From Candidatus Niyogiibacteriota bacterium (GTDB lineage: Bacteria > Patescibacteriota > Minisyncoccia > JACROR01), in the NCBI GenBank assembly GCA_016214345.1, contig JACROR010000011.1:1-48100 (forward strand): DNA of 48,100 bases, read 5' to 3'. The notes beneath the pieces were generated by a model. That model did no database searches and had not been told where the DNA came from. It was given only the letters and a program-made list of their open reading frames with translations. Position numbers and translations under genes: made by a program. Below, one piece after another: positions 41,811 through 48,100 of the stretch (within the stretch, counting starts at the first letter, position 1; every line of letters begins with the position of its first letter).

Positions 41811-43063
41811 AAAAGCATAAAATTATTTTTACAAATTTTTGCGTAAGCCGCGGCGCTCGGGCGTATTCTCCGCTCTTGCGTGCGATAATCAATTTCCACG
41901 AGCCCAAACCTCGGCCAAAAGCCCTTATCCCATTCAAAATTATCCAGAAGCGACCAATAAAAATATCCGCGGACATCCGCGCCGTCATCTATCGCGGCCG
42001 CGACATTTTTCAATGACTCAACCACAAACCATTCGCGCCGAGAATCCATGGCATCCGCCAGGCCATTCTCGGTGATATAAATCGGACATTTATATTTTTT
42101 GAGATCTAAAATGACATAATACAGGGCTTCGGGGAATAGTTCCCAGCCCATATCCGAAATTTTTTTATTTTCATTCTTATTGAAACCGTAGTCTATCCGA
42201 TTATGAAAATAATGATTAAGCCCGATGAAATCTATATGCCCGCTTATCTTGTCCAAAAATCTGAAATTCCACCACCAATCAGCCAAAAATTTAATAAAAT
42301 TATTAATTAATTTAGCGCCTTGGGCGGAAAAGTAAATATTGTTTTTAGCAATGCCTACTATAGCACCGGGCTGTATTTTTTTTATGATTCCATAAGCCAA
42401 AATATGCGCGCTAATCAAATTATTTATAACCTGCCAATAAGCAAAGATATTTTTCTTCTGCGGCGGCCAAATATCGCGCAAATAGCCGTTAGTGGAGTAA
42501 ATCATAGGTTCATTTATGGTCATCCAAAATTTTAAACCCGTACCGGAAAATTCTCTGACCAGCCTTTCTGCCAGCCTCGCAAAATCCCGCGGCGCCTCGG
42601 CATTTAACCAGGCCCCCTTATCCCGGAACCAAAACGGTTGCGTCCAATGATAAATGGTCAAAAACGGCTCCAGCCCTCTTTCGCGCAGCGCGAGAATTAC
42701 TTCGCGATAATGCGCCAGCTCCTTTTCATCAAAAATCCCCTCCTGGGGCTCCACCCGCGACCACTCTATGGAAAAGCGATGACAGTTATGCCCCAGCGAG
42801 CGCGCCAAATCAAAGTCTTTTTCATAACGATTATAGTGATCGCAAGCCGCGCCTGAAATATAATTTTCTTTTTGAAGCGGACTGGGATAATTTTTTAAAA
42901 TATAATCCGGCCAAATCCCGTTTTGAGCGGCTAAAACCAGACGATCAGCGTTTTTCTTCTCCCACTCGGACCAATCATTGTTATTCCCACCCTCTACCTG
43001 GTGCGCCGATGTCGCCGCTCCCCAATAAAAATTTGGTGGAAAATTAAATTGTTTGTCCTTCAT
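41807..43063 (-). CDS. GH1 family beta-glucosidase
   Basis: A 418-residue enzyme. FPPNFYWGAATSAHQVEGG is the canonical N-terminus; FSIEWSRVEPQEG, MTINEPMIYS (acid/base Glu in TINEP) and CPIYITENGLAD (nucleophile Glu in ITENG) complete the site. It hydrolyses beta-glucosides or beta-galactosides. The ATG at 43063 is preferred over the upstream TTG at 43072 because it gives the family start; TATAAT at 43077-43072 precedes it by 8 bases and may yield a leaderless transcript. First gene of the sugar block. Confidence 0.95.
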   Translation of the reverse strand: MKDKQFNFPPNFYWGAATSAHQVEGGNNNDWSEWEKKNADRLVLAAQNGIWPDYILKNYPSPLQKENYISGAACDHYNRYEKDFDLARSLGHNCHRFSIEWSRVEPQEGIFDEKELAHYREVILALRERGLEPFLTIYHWTQPFWFRDKGAWLNAEAPRDFARLAERLVREFSGTGLKFWMTINEPMIYSTNGYLRDIWPPQKKNIFAYWQVINNLISAHILAYGIIKKIQPGAIVGIAKNNIYFSAQGAKLINNFIKFLADWWWNFRFLDKISGHIDFIGLNHYFHNRIDYGFNKNENKKISDMGWELFPEALYYVILDLKKYKCPIYITENGLADAMDSRREWFVVESLKNVAAAIDDGADVRGYFYWSLLDNFEWDKGFWPRFGLVEIDYRTQERRIRPSAAAYAKICKNNFMLL

Positions 43064-43108
43064 ATTTCTCAATTATATCATACCGTAAATTTAACAAGTA
43101 AACGCAAC

Positions 43109-43309
43109 ACTTTTCGCTAAACGCCCTTTCAACACGGCCTCTATTTTTAAGAAACAAGCAGAGTATTCCCGTATGACTGGGATGGAGAGGCACAATAATA
43201 TGGCCGGAACGGCCCTTATCAATATAGGCTGTTATGCGGGAATGCTCTGCTTGTTTCCACACTAATGACCCATACCAACCCAGTGTTTCAAAAACGTTTA
43301 GCGAAAAGT
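43109..43309. repeat. Nested cruciform-forming inverted repeats
   Basis: Outer 15-bp perfect pair: 43109-43123 with 43295-43309. Middle 20-base pair with one mismatch: 43151-43170 with 43238-43257 (GAAACAAGCAGAGTATTCCC). Central hairpin GGCCG-GAA-CGGCC at 43202-43214. The spacing is symmetrical about one centre. It may be a structured RNA, a REPIN/MITE remnant or a site for a DNA-binding protein. Confidence 0.75.
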
Positions 43310-43525
43310 ACAAAGTGCTTCAAAGTTGAATGCGCCCGCTTATCCACAGCCCCTATTTGCGGAAAATCTACGCTTAGTATATCTTTAGAAATGGAAGGGC
43401 TTAAAAGTAAGAGTTATCCGCGAAACCAAGAGGCTTTGTTAAAAAGCAAAAAATAATTTTCGTTGACCGTTTAACGCCCGCCTTTAAACCCTCCTGTTTT
43501 TTAAAAAAATATAACCAAAAATAAA

Positions 43526-43550
43526 AAGCCCCGGCTAACACGCTGGGGTC
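43526..43550 (-). terminator. Terminator after the zinc-ribbon gene
   Basis: On the minus strand ACCCCAGC and GCCGGGGCT form the stem around GTGTTA, followed by TTTTTATTTTT. It also has a T-run on the plus strand. Confidence 0.7.
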
Positions 43551-43574
43551 TTTTTTATGCGCGACGCGCGCGGT

Positions 43575-44129
43575 TTACTTCAAATATCGCATAGTAACCA
43601 CAAAAACATCTTCTCCCTTGCCTTTATGCACCACCGGATGAGAAAAATCTTTTTTATATATTTCTTGGAGCTTTTTAGCGAGTTTTTGCGCCATCTGATT
43701 TTCCGAAGTATGAACCGTGAGCTCTCCCGCGCTTAATTTTATTTCCAAAATCCTGTCCAAAGGATCTTTTTCTTGCATCTTACCGGCTACCACGCTCAAA
43801 ATATGAATAATTTCTTTCTGCCTTGCGGACGGCAAGCCGGAAATACGAATTTCTCCTTCGTACTGTTTACGCCGCGCCATCTGGCAGGCGGGACATAATT
43901 GAAAGGCTACGCGACGAGCTTTCTCCACGTTTTTATGGCTTCGCAAATTATAATGCCAAGATTTAGCGTAATATACCAACCCGCAATCCGAGCAAAAAAC
44001 AATATCGGCCTTCCCCGGACCGAATTCCTCGGTTTCCCGCCGAGACTCCTTGGGTCGTACGAAATATTCTCTCGGCGCGGGCTCTCTGCCCTGACGCGCG
44101 GATTTTTTAACAAACCTGTTGTTGTTCAT
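43575..44129 (-). CDS. BCAM0308/NMD3-like zinc-ribbon protein
   Basis: A 184-residue protein. CSDCG and CPAC (the two CxxC pairs, about 40 residues apart) make a zinc ribbon with the phrase LVYYAKSWHYNL between. The C-terminal LSAGELTVHTSENQMAQKLAKKLQEIYK and VTMRYLK resemble the NMD3/BCAM0308-like ferredoxin-type domain. A ribosome- or RNA-linked function is suggested by distant NMD3 similarity only. It follows the amino-acid permease by 4 bases. It is basic at the N-terminus. Confidence 0.75.
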   Translation of the reverse strand: MNNNRFVKKSARQGREPAPREYFVRPKESRRETEEFGPGKADIVFCSDCGLVYYAKSWHYNLRSHKNVEKARRVAFQLCPACQMARRKQYEGEIRISGLPSARQKEIIHILSVVAGKMQEKDPLDRILEIKLSAGELTVHTSENQMAQKLAKKLQEIYKKDFSHPVVHKGKGEDVFVVTMRYLK

Positions 44130-44133
44130 AAAC

Positions 44134-45291
44134 TTATTTTACAATAATACTCCAAGTTTCGTAAATGGAAGCAGCGACGATTCCCAGCGCGACCAGCCAT
44201 TTAAAATACGGATTGAGGCGCGTTCGGCCGGAAGACATCATCATCCTGTCCGCCATTTCTAAAATAAAAACTCCGGAAATGCCCAGTCCTGCCGCCCCGA
44301 TAAAACCCAAGATGTCTGTCAATCCGATAATATTTTTCCAAAAAAATAAAATAGGGGGCAACACGCAAGCAAACCAGGCTAAATAAATATTAATTCCGTA
44401 ATCGGTCCTAAACAGTTCTTTAAAATCGGCCACCGTGGCAAGATACGAAGTGAACACCGCCAAAAAACCGATAAGAGATCCGATGATCAAACCTCTGGTT
44501 CCCAAAAAGCCGGCCAAACCGGACAAGGCTTCTTCGCTCGTGTGTATGCCGGTTACGCCCAAAACTCCCAACGCGAAAATAAGCGAAAAGATCGCCGCGA
44601 TCATGGTGCTTACGAATATCACGATCCGCAAATCACGCAAAGTGGTGCCGCGCATAATGTCTCTCACTTCCGGAATAACGGAAAAACCGGTTAAAGCGAA
44701 CAGCCACACGCCATACGGCAAAAACCAATCACCGCTAAAAGACAAATTCCATGCGAAATTATCGGCGTCTATCCGCTGCCATGACGCCGCGACTAAATAA
44801 ATTATAAAAAACAATAAAGGGATGGTCAGATAAAAATTGATCACCCCGATCTTTTCAAACCGCAGAAGAGAAAAAATATCCGCCACTATAAAAAATACGA
44901 CGGAAAAACCGAAAACTCCCAGACCTCCCAAGATCCCCTGAAAAATATTATTAAGAAAAATTCCTCCCAAAATTCCGTACGCGAGCAAAGATCCATAATA
45001 ACCGATAAGCGTCAACAACAACGCCAAACGGCTGGCGGAAAGCCCCAAATATTTATAAACGTAACCGGTAAAACGATGCTTGCCTTCCGTTAAAAAAGCC
45101 ACGTCCCCATACAAGCCCTGGATTACCAGAACTAAAGCAAGCGCCACCACAAAATGCGTGAGTCCCCAAAAAAGGCCGGATCGCGCTATGGCAAAAGGCA
45201 AGGCGAAAATGCCGGCTCCGATGATCATTCCGGTCAAAAGACCGACACCTTCCAGATAATAAAATCCTTTGGATCGCTTAATCTCGTTCAT
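44134..45291 (-). CDS. Amino-acid permease (APC/HAAAP-like)
   Basis: A 385-residue integral membrane protein with about ten to eleven spans. EGVGLLTGMIIGAGIFALPFAIARSG is the family's conserved first segment (unwound GAGIFALP helix). Glycine-rich segments and FALTGFSVIPEVRDIM resemble the Trp/Tyr permease family. The substrate is probably an amino acid, which fits an organism with reduced biosynthesis, but it is not defined by the sequence. Its start lies 14 bases inside the mgtC-like gene. Confidence 0.88.
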   Translation of the reverse strand: MNEIKRSKGFYYLEGVGLLTGMIIGAGIFALPFAIARSGLFWGLTHFVVALALVLVIQGLYGDVAFLTEGKHRFTGYVYKYLGLSASRLALLLTLIGYYGSLLAYGILGGIFLNNIFQGILGGLGVFGFSVVFFIVADIFSLLRFEKIGVINFYLTIPLLFFIIYLVAASWQRIDADNFAWNLSFSGDWFLPYGVWLFALTGFSVIPEVRDIMRGTTLRDLRIVIFVSTMIAAIFSLIFALGVLGVTGIHTSEEALSGLAGFLGTRGLIIGSLIGFLAVFTSYLATVADFKELFRTDYGINIYLAWFACVLPPILFFWKNIIGLTDILGFIGAAGLGISGVFILEMADRMMMSSGRTRLNPYFKWLVALGIVAASIYETWSIIVK

Positions 45292-45736
45292 CCTCTTTAT
45301 GCTCCATGATCATAAGTTTTTCCTCAACCAACCAAAGAGCAAAAAGAATAAATATGATAAGCGCCGCGGCCGCCACCGCCACCGCGTACATTTGAAAACC
45401 TATGCTCATACCCATGGCCGCGGTTGCCCAAATGCCTGCCGCGGTCGTCAATCCCTTAACCTGGCCACCTTGCAAAAAAATAAGTCCCGCGCCTAAAAAT
45501 CCCACTCCAACCACCACTTGAGAAGCGATGCGCGAAGGATCAAGACTTGATATGCCAAGATCGCTCCCCAAACCCTCGGCAGACAATATGGTAAACAACG
45601 CGGAACCCAACGCGATCAGCGCGTAAGTGCGCATACCGGCGGCTTTCCGCGAATATCTTCTTTCAAATCCGATAAGCGCGCCTAAAAATGCCGCCAAAGA
45701 TATCTGAAAAATAATACGCAACGTGACATTATCCAT
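45278..45736 (-). CDS. MgtC/SapB family membrane protein
   Basis: A 152-residue protein with four spans. LAAFLGALIGFERRYSRKAAGMRTYALIALGSALFTILSAEG and DPSRIASQVVVGVGFLGAGLIFLQGGQVKGLTTAAGIWATAAMGM are the signature MgtC/SapB stretches. It lacks the C-terminal ACT-like domain of full-length MgtC. Possible roles are magnesium homeostasis or ATPase regulation. It is coupled to the downstream permease by overlap. Confidence 0.93.
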   Translation of the reverse strand: MDNVTLRIIFQISLAAFLGALIGFERRYSRKAAGMRTYALIALGSALFTILSAEGLGSDLGISSLDPSRIASQVVVGVGFLGAGLIFLQGGQVKGLTTAAGIWATAAMGMSIGFQMYAVAVAAAALIIFILFALWLVEEKLMIMEHKEDERD

Positions 45737-45740
45737 ATTT

Positions 45741-46316
45741 TTATATTTCTACTATTTTTTCTTTACGCACTAATTCCAAAACTTTTTCTATTAAAATTTT
45801 CGGATCAGAATCATAAACCACCTTGCCCTGACCGCGGTGCGATTTTTCTATTATTTCCCGTAAAATATCCGCGGTGCCGCCCGTGTTGGTCAACACGCCT
45901 ATGGGCTTATCGTCTTCAAAGGCAATGGTGAATTCATTTAATGTCCCCATCCTGCCGCATCCCACGATCACCGCGTCCGCCGCGCGTGTTAGCAGCAAAT
46001 TGCGTCCGGAATAACCAAATCCCGTATAAACTATCATATCAAAATAATCAACGGGCAATTTATATGTCTCTATGTGCTCTTTTTCAGAACCGGCCGGAGA
46101 CAAACCAATGGATATGCCTCCTGCCTCTTTTGCGCCTATGGCCGCCCAAAAAGGAATGCCGGTGGTCGCGCCCGTAACCAAAATGGCGTTATGCCGCACG
46201 ATCTCTTCTCCCAACACCTTGGCTTGCTCCAGGGCATTGGCGGAACAATGTCCCGTTTCCGCGGCTCCGGAAACGCAAATTTTAAATTTCATGTGAGAAT
46301 GGCGTGACGGTTTCAT
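45741..46316 (-). CDS. SLOG/TIGR00725-like nucleotide-binding protein
   Basis: A 191-residue Rossmann-like protein. KICVSGAAETG, ILVTGATTGIPFWAAIGAKEAGGISIGLSPAG, ADAVIVGCGRMGTLNEFTIAFEDDKPIGVL fit the LOG/SLOG fold, with a GxGTxxE-like turn. Members of the LOG branch cleave cytokinin-like nucleotides or act as signal-nucleotide sensors. The specific reaction is unknown. An internal ATG at 46292 (MKFKICVSG) is an alternative start and would fit the fold better. Confidence 0.88.
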   Translation of the reverse strand: MKPSRHSHMKFKICVSGAAETGHCSANALEQAKVLGEEIVRHNAILVTGATTGIPFWAAIGAKEAGGISIGLSPAGSEKEHIETYKLPVDYFDMIVYTGFGYSGRNLLLTRAADAVIVGCGRMGTLNEFTIAFEDDKPIGVLTNTGGTADILREIIEKSHRGQGKVVYDSDPKILIEKVLELVRKEKIVEI

Positions 46317-46340
46317 GTCAAAATTATACCATACAATGAT

Positions 46341-47714
46341 TTATTTTAATTCCACAGAATCTTTATATCGAGGCGCTATAGCTTCAATGCCCAAATAATC
46401 TTTTACTTTTTGCGCCATGAACAACAGCGATTTCGGTTCGCCCTGCACCAGTAAAATTTTCTTCAGAGTGTCCACGCTCCTTTCCGCGAAACGAAATAAA
46501 GCCGCGCTATCCGGATGCGCGGAATATCCGCTAATGGCCACTATTTTGGCGCGCGCAGGAATCTCTTCGCCGAAAATAGTAACGGTTTTCGCGCCGTCTT
46601 GAATGTGGCGACCGAGCGTTCCCGCCGCCTGATAACCTATCAAAAGCAGCGTGCTTTTGGGATCGGAAAGATAGCGGCGCTCATGATGCAAGATTCTGCC
46701 TCCGGTTGACATGCCGGATCCCGCTATCACTATTTTAGGCGGCAGAACTTCATTGATGGATTTGGATTCCTCGGTGGTCAAAGTAAAACGAAGTCCGGGA
46801 AACTTAAAAATATCATCACCGGACGAAATCAAATACGCAGCCTCTTTATTGAAGTAATCTTCGTGCTTCTTATACACTTCAGTCGCATGAATGGCCAAAG
46901 GACTGTCCACAAAAACCGGAACTTGCGGTATCCGGCCATGTTCCACTAAATTATTCAATTCAAATAACAGCTCCTGCGTGCGTTCCAAAGAAAACGCCGG
47001 AATCATGAGTGTCCCGCCGGCCTTCATCGCGTCTTCTATGGCGCGCTCTAATTTTAATTTCCGTTCTTCTTGGGTTTCATGCAAGCGATCTCCGTAAAGC
47101 GCCTCCATCACCAAATAATCCGCGTCCCGCACTTCATAAGTAGGACGTAAAAGCGGCGTAGGCGAATTGCCCAAATCTCCCGTCACATATATTTTCTTGC
47201 CGTTGACCTGTATTTCAAAGATGGCGGATCCCAATATATGCCCGGAATCCCGCAAAATTATTTTAAAATCGCTTACCGCCACCGCCTCCCCGTAACGCCG
47301 CGTTTCCCAAATTTTTAACGCGCGCGCCAGATCCTCTTGGCTGTATAAAAACTTTTTTCCTCCCGCTTCGCCATTATCATTGCCGCGTTTCGCCTCTTTT
47401 TCCATGATGTTCAAAGAATCTTTCAAATTAAGCTCCGCCAGATCCTTGGTAGGCGGCGTGGAATATATTTTTCCCCGAAAACCGTCTTTAACCAATTTAG
47501 GAATAAGCCCCACATGATCCAAATGGGCATGCGTTATGAAAAGCGCGCTTACTGACGCGGGGTCAAAAAGAAACGGTTCTTCATTCCGTTTGGCGCATTC
47601 TCCGGCGCATTGGAACAGTCCGCAATCCACGAGAATTTTAGCGGTATCGGATTCAAACAAAAAACAACTGCCCGTGACTTCTTGCGCCCCTCCGTAAAAT
47701 GTAAGTTTAACCAT
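46341..47714 (-). CDS. Metallo-beta-lactamase/beta-CASP ribonuclease
   Basis: A 457-residue nuclease of the CPSF73/RNase J-like beta-CASP group. LTFYGGAQEVTGSCFLFES, THAHLDHVGLIPKL (HxHxDH metal ligands), DSGHILGSAIFEI, VTGDLG, ALYGDRLHE, the beta-CASP segment (VFVDSPLAIHATEVYKKH), IAGSGMSTGGRILHHERRYL and a C-terminal VAISGYSAHPDSAALFRF-VQGEPKSLLFMAQKVK are in order. It probably cleaves or degrades RNA. The fold and metal residues are complete. Confidence 0.95.
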   Translation of the reverse strand: MVKLTFYGGAQEVTGSCFLFESDTAKILVDCGLFQCAGECAKRNEEPFLFDPASVSALFITHAHLDHVGLIPKLVKDGFRGKIYSTPPTKDLAELNLKDSLNIMEKEAKRGNDNGEAGGKKFLYSQEDLARALKIWETRRYGEAVAVSDFKIILRDSGHILGSAIFEIQVNGKKIYVTGDLGNSPTPLLRPTYEVRDADYLVMEALYGDRLHETQEERKLKLERAIEDAMKAGGTLMIPAFSLERTQELLFELNNLVEHGRIPQVPVFVDSPLAIHATEVYKKHEDYFNKEAAYLISSGDDIFKFPGLRFTLTTEESKSINEVLPPKIVIAGSGMSTGGRILHHERRYLSDPKSTLLLIGYQAAGTLGRHIQDGAKTVTIFGEEIPARAKIVAISGYSAHPDSAALFRFAERSVDTLKKILLVQGEPKSLLFMAQKVKDYLGIEAIAPRYKDSVELK

Positions 47715-48016
47715 ATAAATATTATAGCAAATAACTGCGCTACTCGTGAATTAAATCCAATTGCCATAATTATTTTATACATAGGTGCCACCTATGTATT
47801 TTACATTGCAAAACTCCGTTAAGTGCGGAGAAATTGATTTTTTCAGCAATCAAGGGGGTTTCTATTTGGGTCGCGCTCGCGACCTTTCTAAAATAGGGGG
47901 GTTGTAAATGCTCCCCCTTGCTTGATGAAAAGATTGATTTTGGAGCACTAAAGTACTGCGTTTAGCAACCAATCGCTTCGCTCTTGGACAAAACGGGAGC
48001 GTAGGAGTTTTGCAAT
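47715..48016. other. Non-coding region with palindromes and a decayed repeat
   Basis: No gene is seen. It holds the second copy of the TACATAGGTG palindrome (47777-47799), a GGTCGCG-CT-CGCGACC hairpin (47873-47888) enclosed in weaker ATCAAGGGGG/CCCCCTTG symmetry, and a region (about 47953-48003) resembling 8634-8680 in reverse orientation. Confidence 0.6.
47777..47799. repeat. Palindrome with arm ATACATAGGTG (copy 2)
   Basis: 11-base arms around a central C; the inner 21 bases are identical to those in the palindrome at 35268-35294. It lies upstream of the beta-CASP gene. Confidence 0.8.
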
Positions 48017-48100
48017 TCAAAGTATGTATTTTATTTCAGCCGAAATTAATGCCTTTTCCGCTAATGCTGCCAATTCTTCGCCAATCAAACCTTCCACTTT
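48017..48100 (-). CDS. C-terminal end of an unidentified protein, cut by window edge
   Basis: Reading leftward from the edge, an open frame of 27 residues (KVEGLIGEELAALAEKALIS and on) ends at a TGA at 48017-48019. The composition is typical of a real C-terminal helix, and it is coherent with the minus-strand gene direction. Too short to identify. Confidence 0.4.
   Translation of the reverse strand, partial: KVEGLIGEELAALAEKALISAEIKYIL

Larger units (their letters stand above)
43073..43574. other. 502-base non-coding region with nested palindromes
   Basis: No convincing gene is seen. It contains three nested symmetries (described next), CCACACTAAT at 43257-43266, one TTATCCACA at 43340-43348, TTATCCGCG at 43414-43422, and the terminator at 43526-43550. 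A minus-strand 89-codon frame (43044-43313) has a weak HicA-like stretch (IIVPLHPS...GILCLFLK) but its arms are repeat sequence; it is not called. Confidence 0.6.

Noticed and set aside
43044-43313. 89-codon minus-strand frame with a weak HicA-like stretch
   Set aside because: It overlaps the start of the GH1 gene and its coding content is mostly the palindrome arms; no partner hicB is seen.
43340-43348. Perfect DnaA box TTATCCACA suggesting an origin of replication
   Set aside because: Only one perfect box is present, the same nonamer occurs inside glmS (10928-10936), and no dnaA or dnaN is nearby.
1-48100. CRISPR array
   Set aside because: No series of regularly spaced direct repeats was seen; the repeats present are palindromes or micro-repeats.

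Overview
This 48.1-kb window looks like a chromosome piece from a Parcubacteria-type member of the Candidate Phyla Radiation (Patescibacteria). Evidence seen: very compact, strand-biased gene blocks with 1-14 bp overlaps; many compact housekeeping proteins (zinc-finger-less RecO, short MetG); UGA used as a stop (for example topA), so the genetic code is standard; and gene families I associate with this group, such as small GIY-YIG nucleases, a RAYT transposase, a PolX with a PHP domain and a BCAM0308-type zinc ribbon. The taxon is inferred from gene content and architecture, not from a search.

Layout. 1-2.5 kb: the cut-off start of a helix-turn-helix transposase-like gene, a well-expressed-looking 408-aa protein of MYG1/DHH flavour, and a NYN-domain nuclease-like gene. 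2.6-7.3 kb (+): dprA-topA-rel, translationally coupled. 7.4-8.3 kb (-): a parB gene with an apparent frameshift. 8.4-8.95 kb: tRNA-Leu(CAA), then a tRNA-Arg(CCG) that sits, bounded by a 12-bp inverted repeat, inside the T-loop of a second tRNA-Arg(CCG). 9-31.6 kb (-): a PAP2 phosphatase, Sua5, nucleotidyltransferase, glmS, a TrmB-type regulator, leuS, a RAYT transposon with inverted REP hairpins, tatD, metG, an AI-2E-type permease, an M16 peptidase, glyS, a surface protein, recO, ileS and argS. 31.7-32.3 kb (-): a two-gene mini-operon with a strong promoter and strong Shine-Dalgarno sites. 32.3-33.4 kb (+): smpB, a GIY-YIG mini-cassette with perfect 22-bp inverted ends, and tmRNA. 33.5-36.6 kb (+): an RsuA/RluB-type pseudouridine synthase, a secreted DUF3108 protein, and infC-rpmI-rplT. 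36.6-43.1 kb (-): polX and a run of sugar genes (MFS-like, ROK kinase, GH-type glycosidase, EamA transporter, GH1 glycosidase). 43.1-43.6 kb: non-coding nested palindromes. 43.6-47.7 kb (-): zinc ribbon, amino-acid permease, MgtC, SLOG and beta-CASP nuclease genes. 47.7 kb to the end: palindromes and the end of an unidentified gene.

How it fits together. Most genes serve translation: four class I aminoacyl-tRNA synthetases plus GlyRS, IF3/L35/L20, trans-translation (SmpB and tmRNA), tRNA modification (Sua5) and rRNA modification. The rest cover DNA uptake and repair (dprA, topA, recO, polX), the stringent response, amino-sugar supply (glmS and a nucleotidyltransferase) and a beta-glucoside scavenging block.

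Most notable. (1) IleRS carries a whole histidine-phosphatase domain, with all expected catalytic residues, between the catalytic core and the segment leading to the KMSKR loop. (2) One tRNA-Arg lies inside another of the same anticodon, and the bordering inverted repeat shares its sequence with the ends of the GIY-YIG cassette beside tmRNA. (3) Several families of short palindromes and A-rich micro-repeats are dispersed between genes, and some are translated in frame inside aminoacyl-tRNA synthetases.
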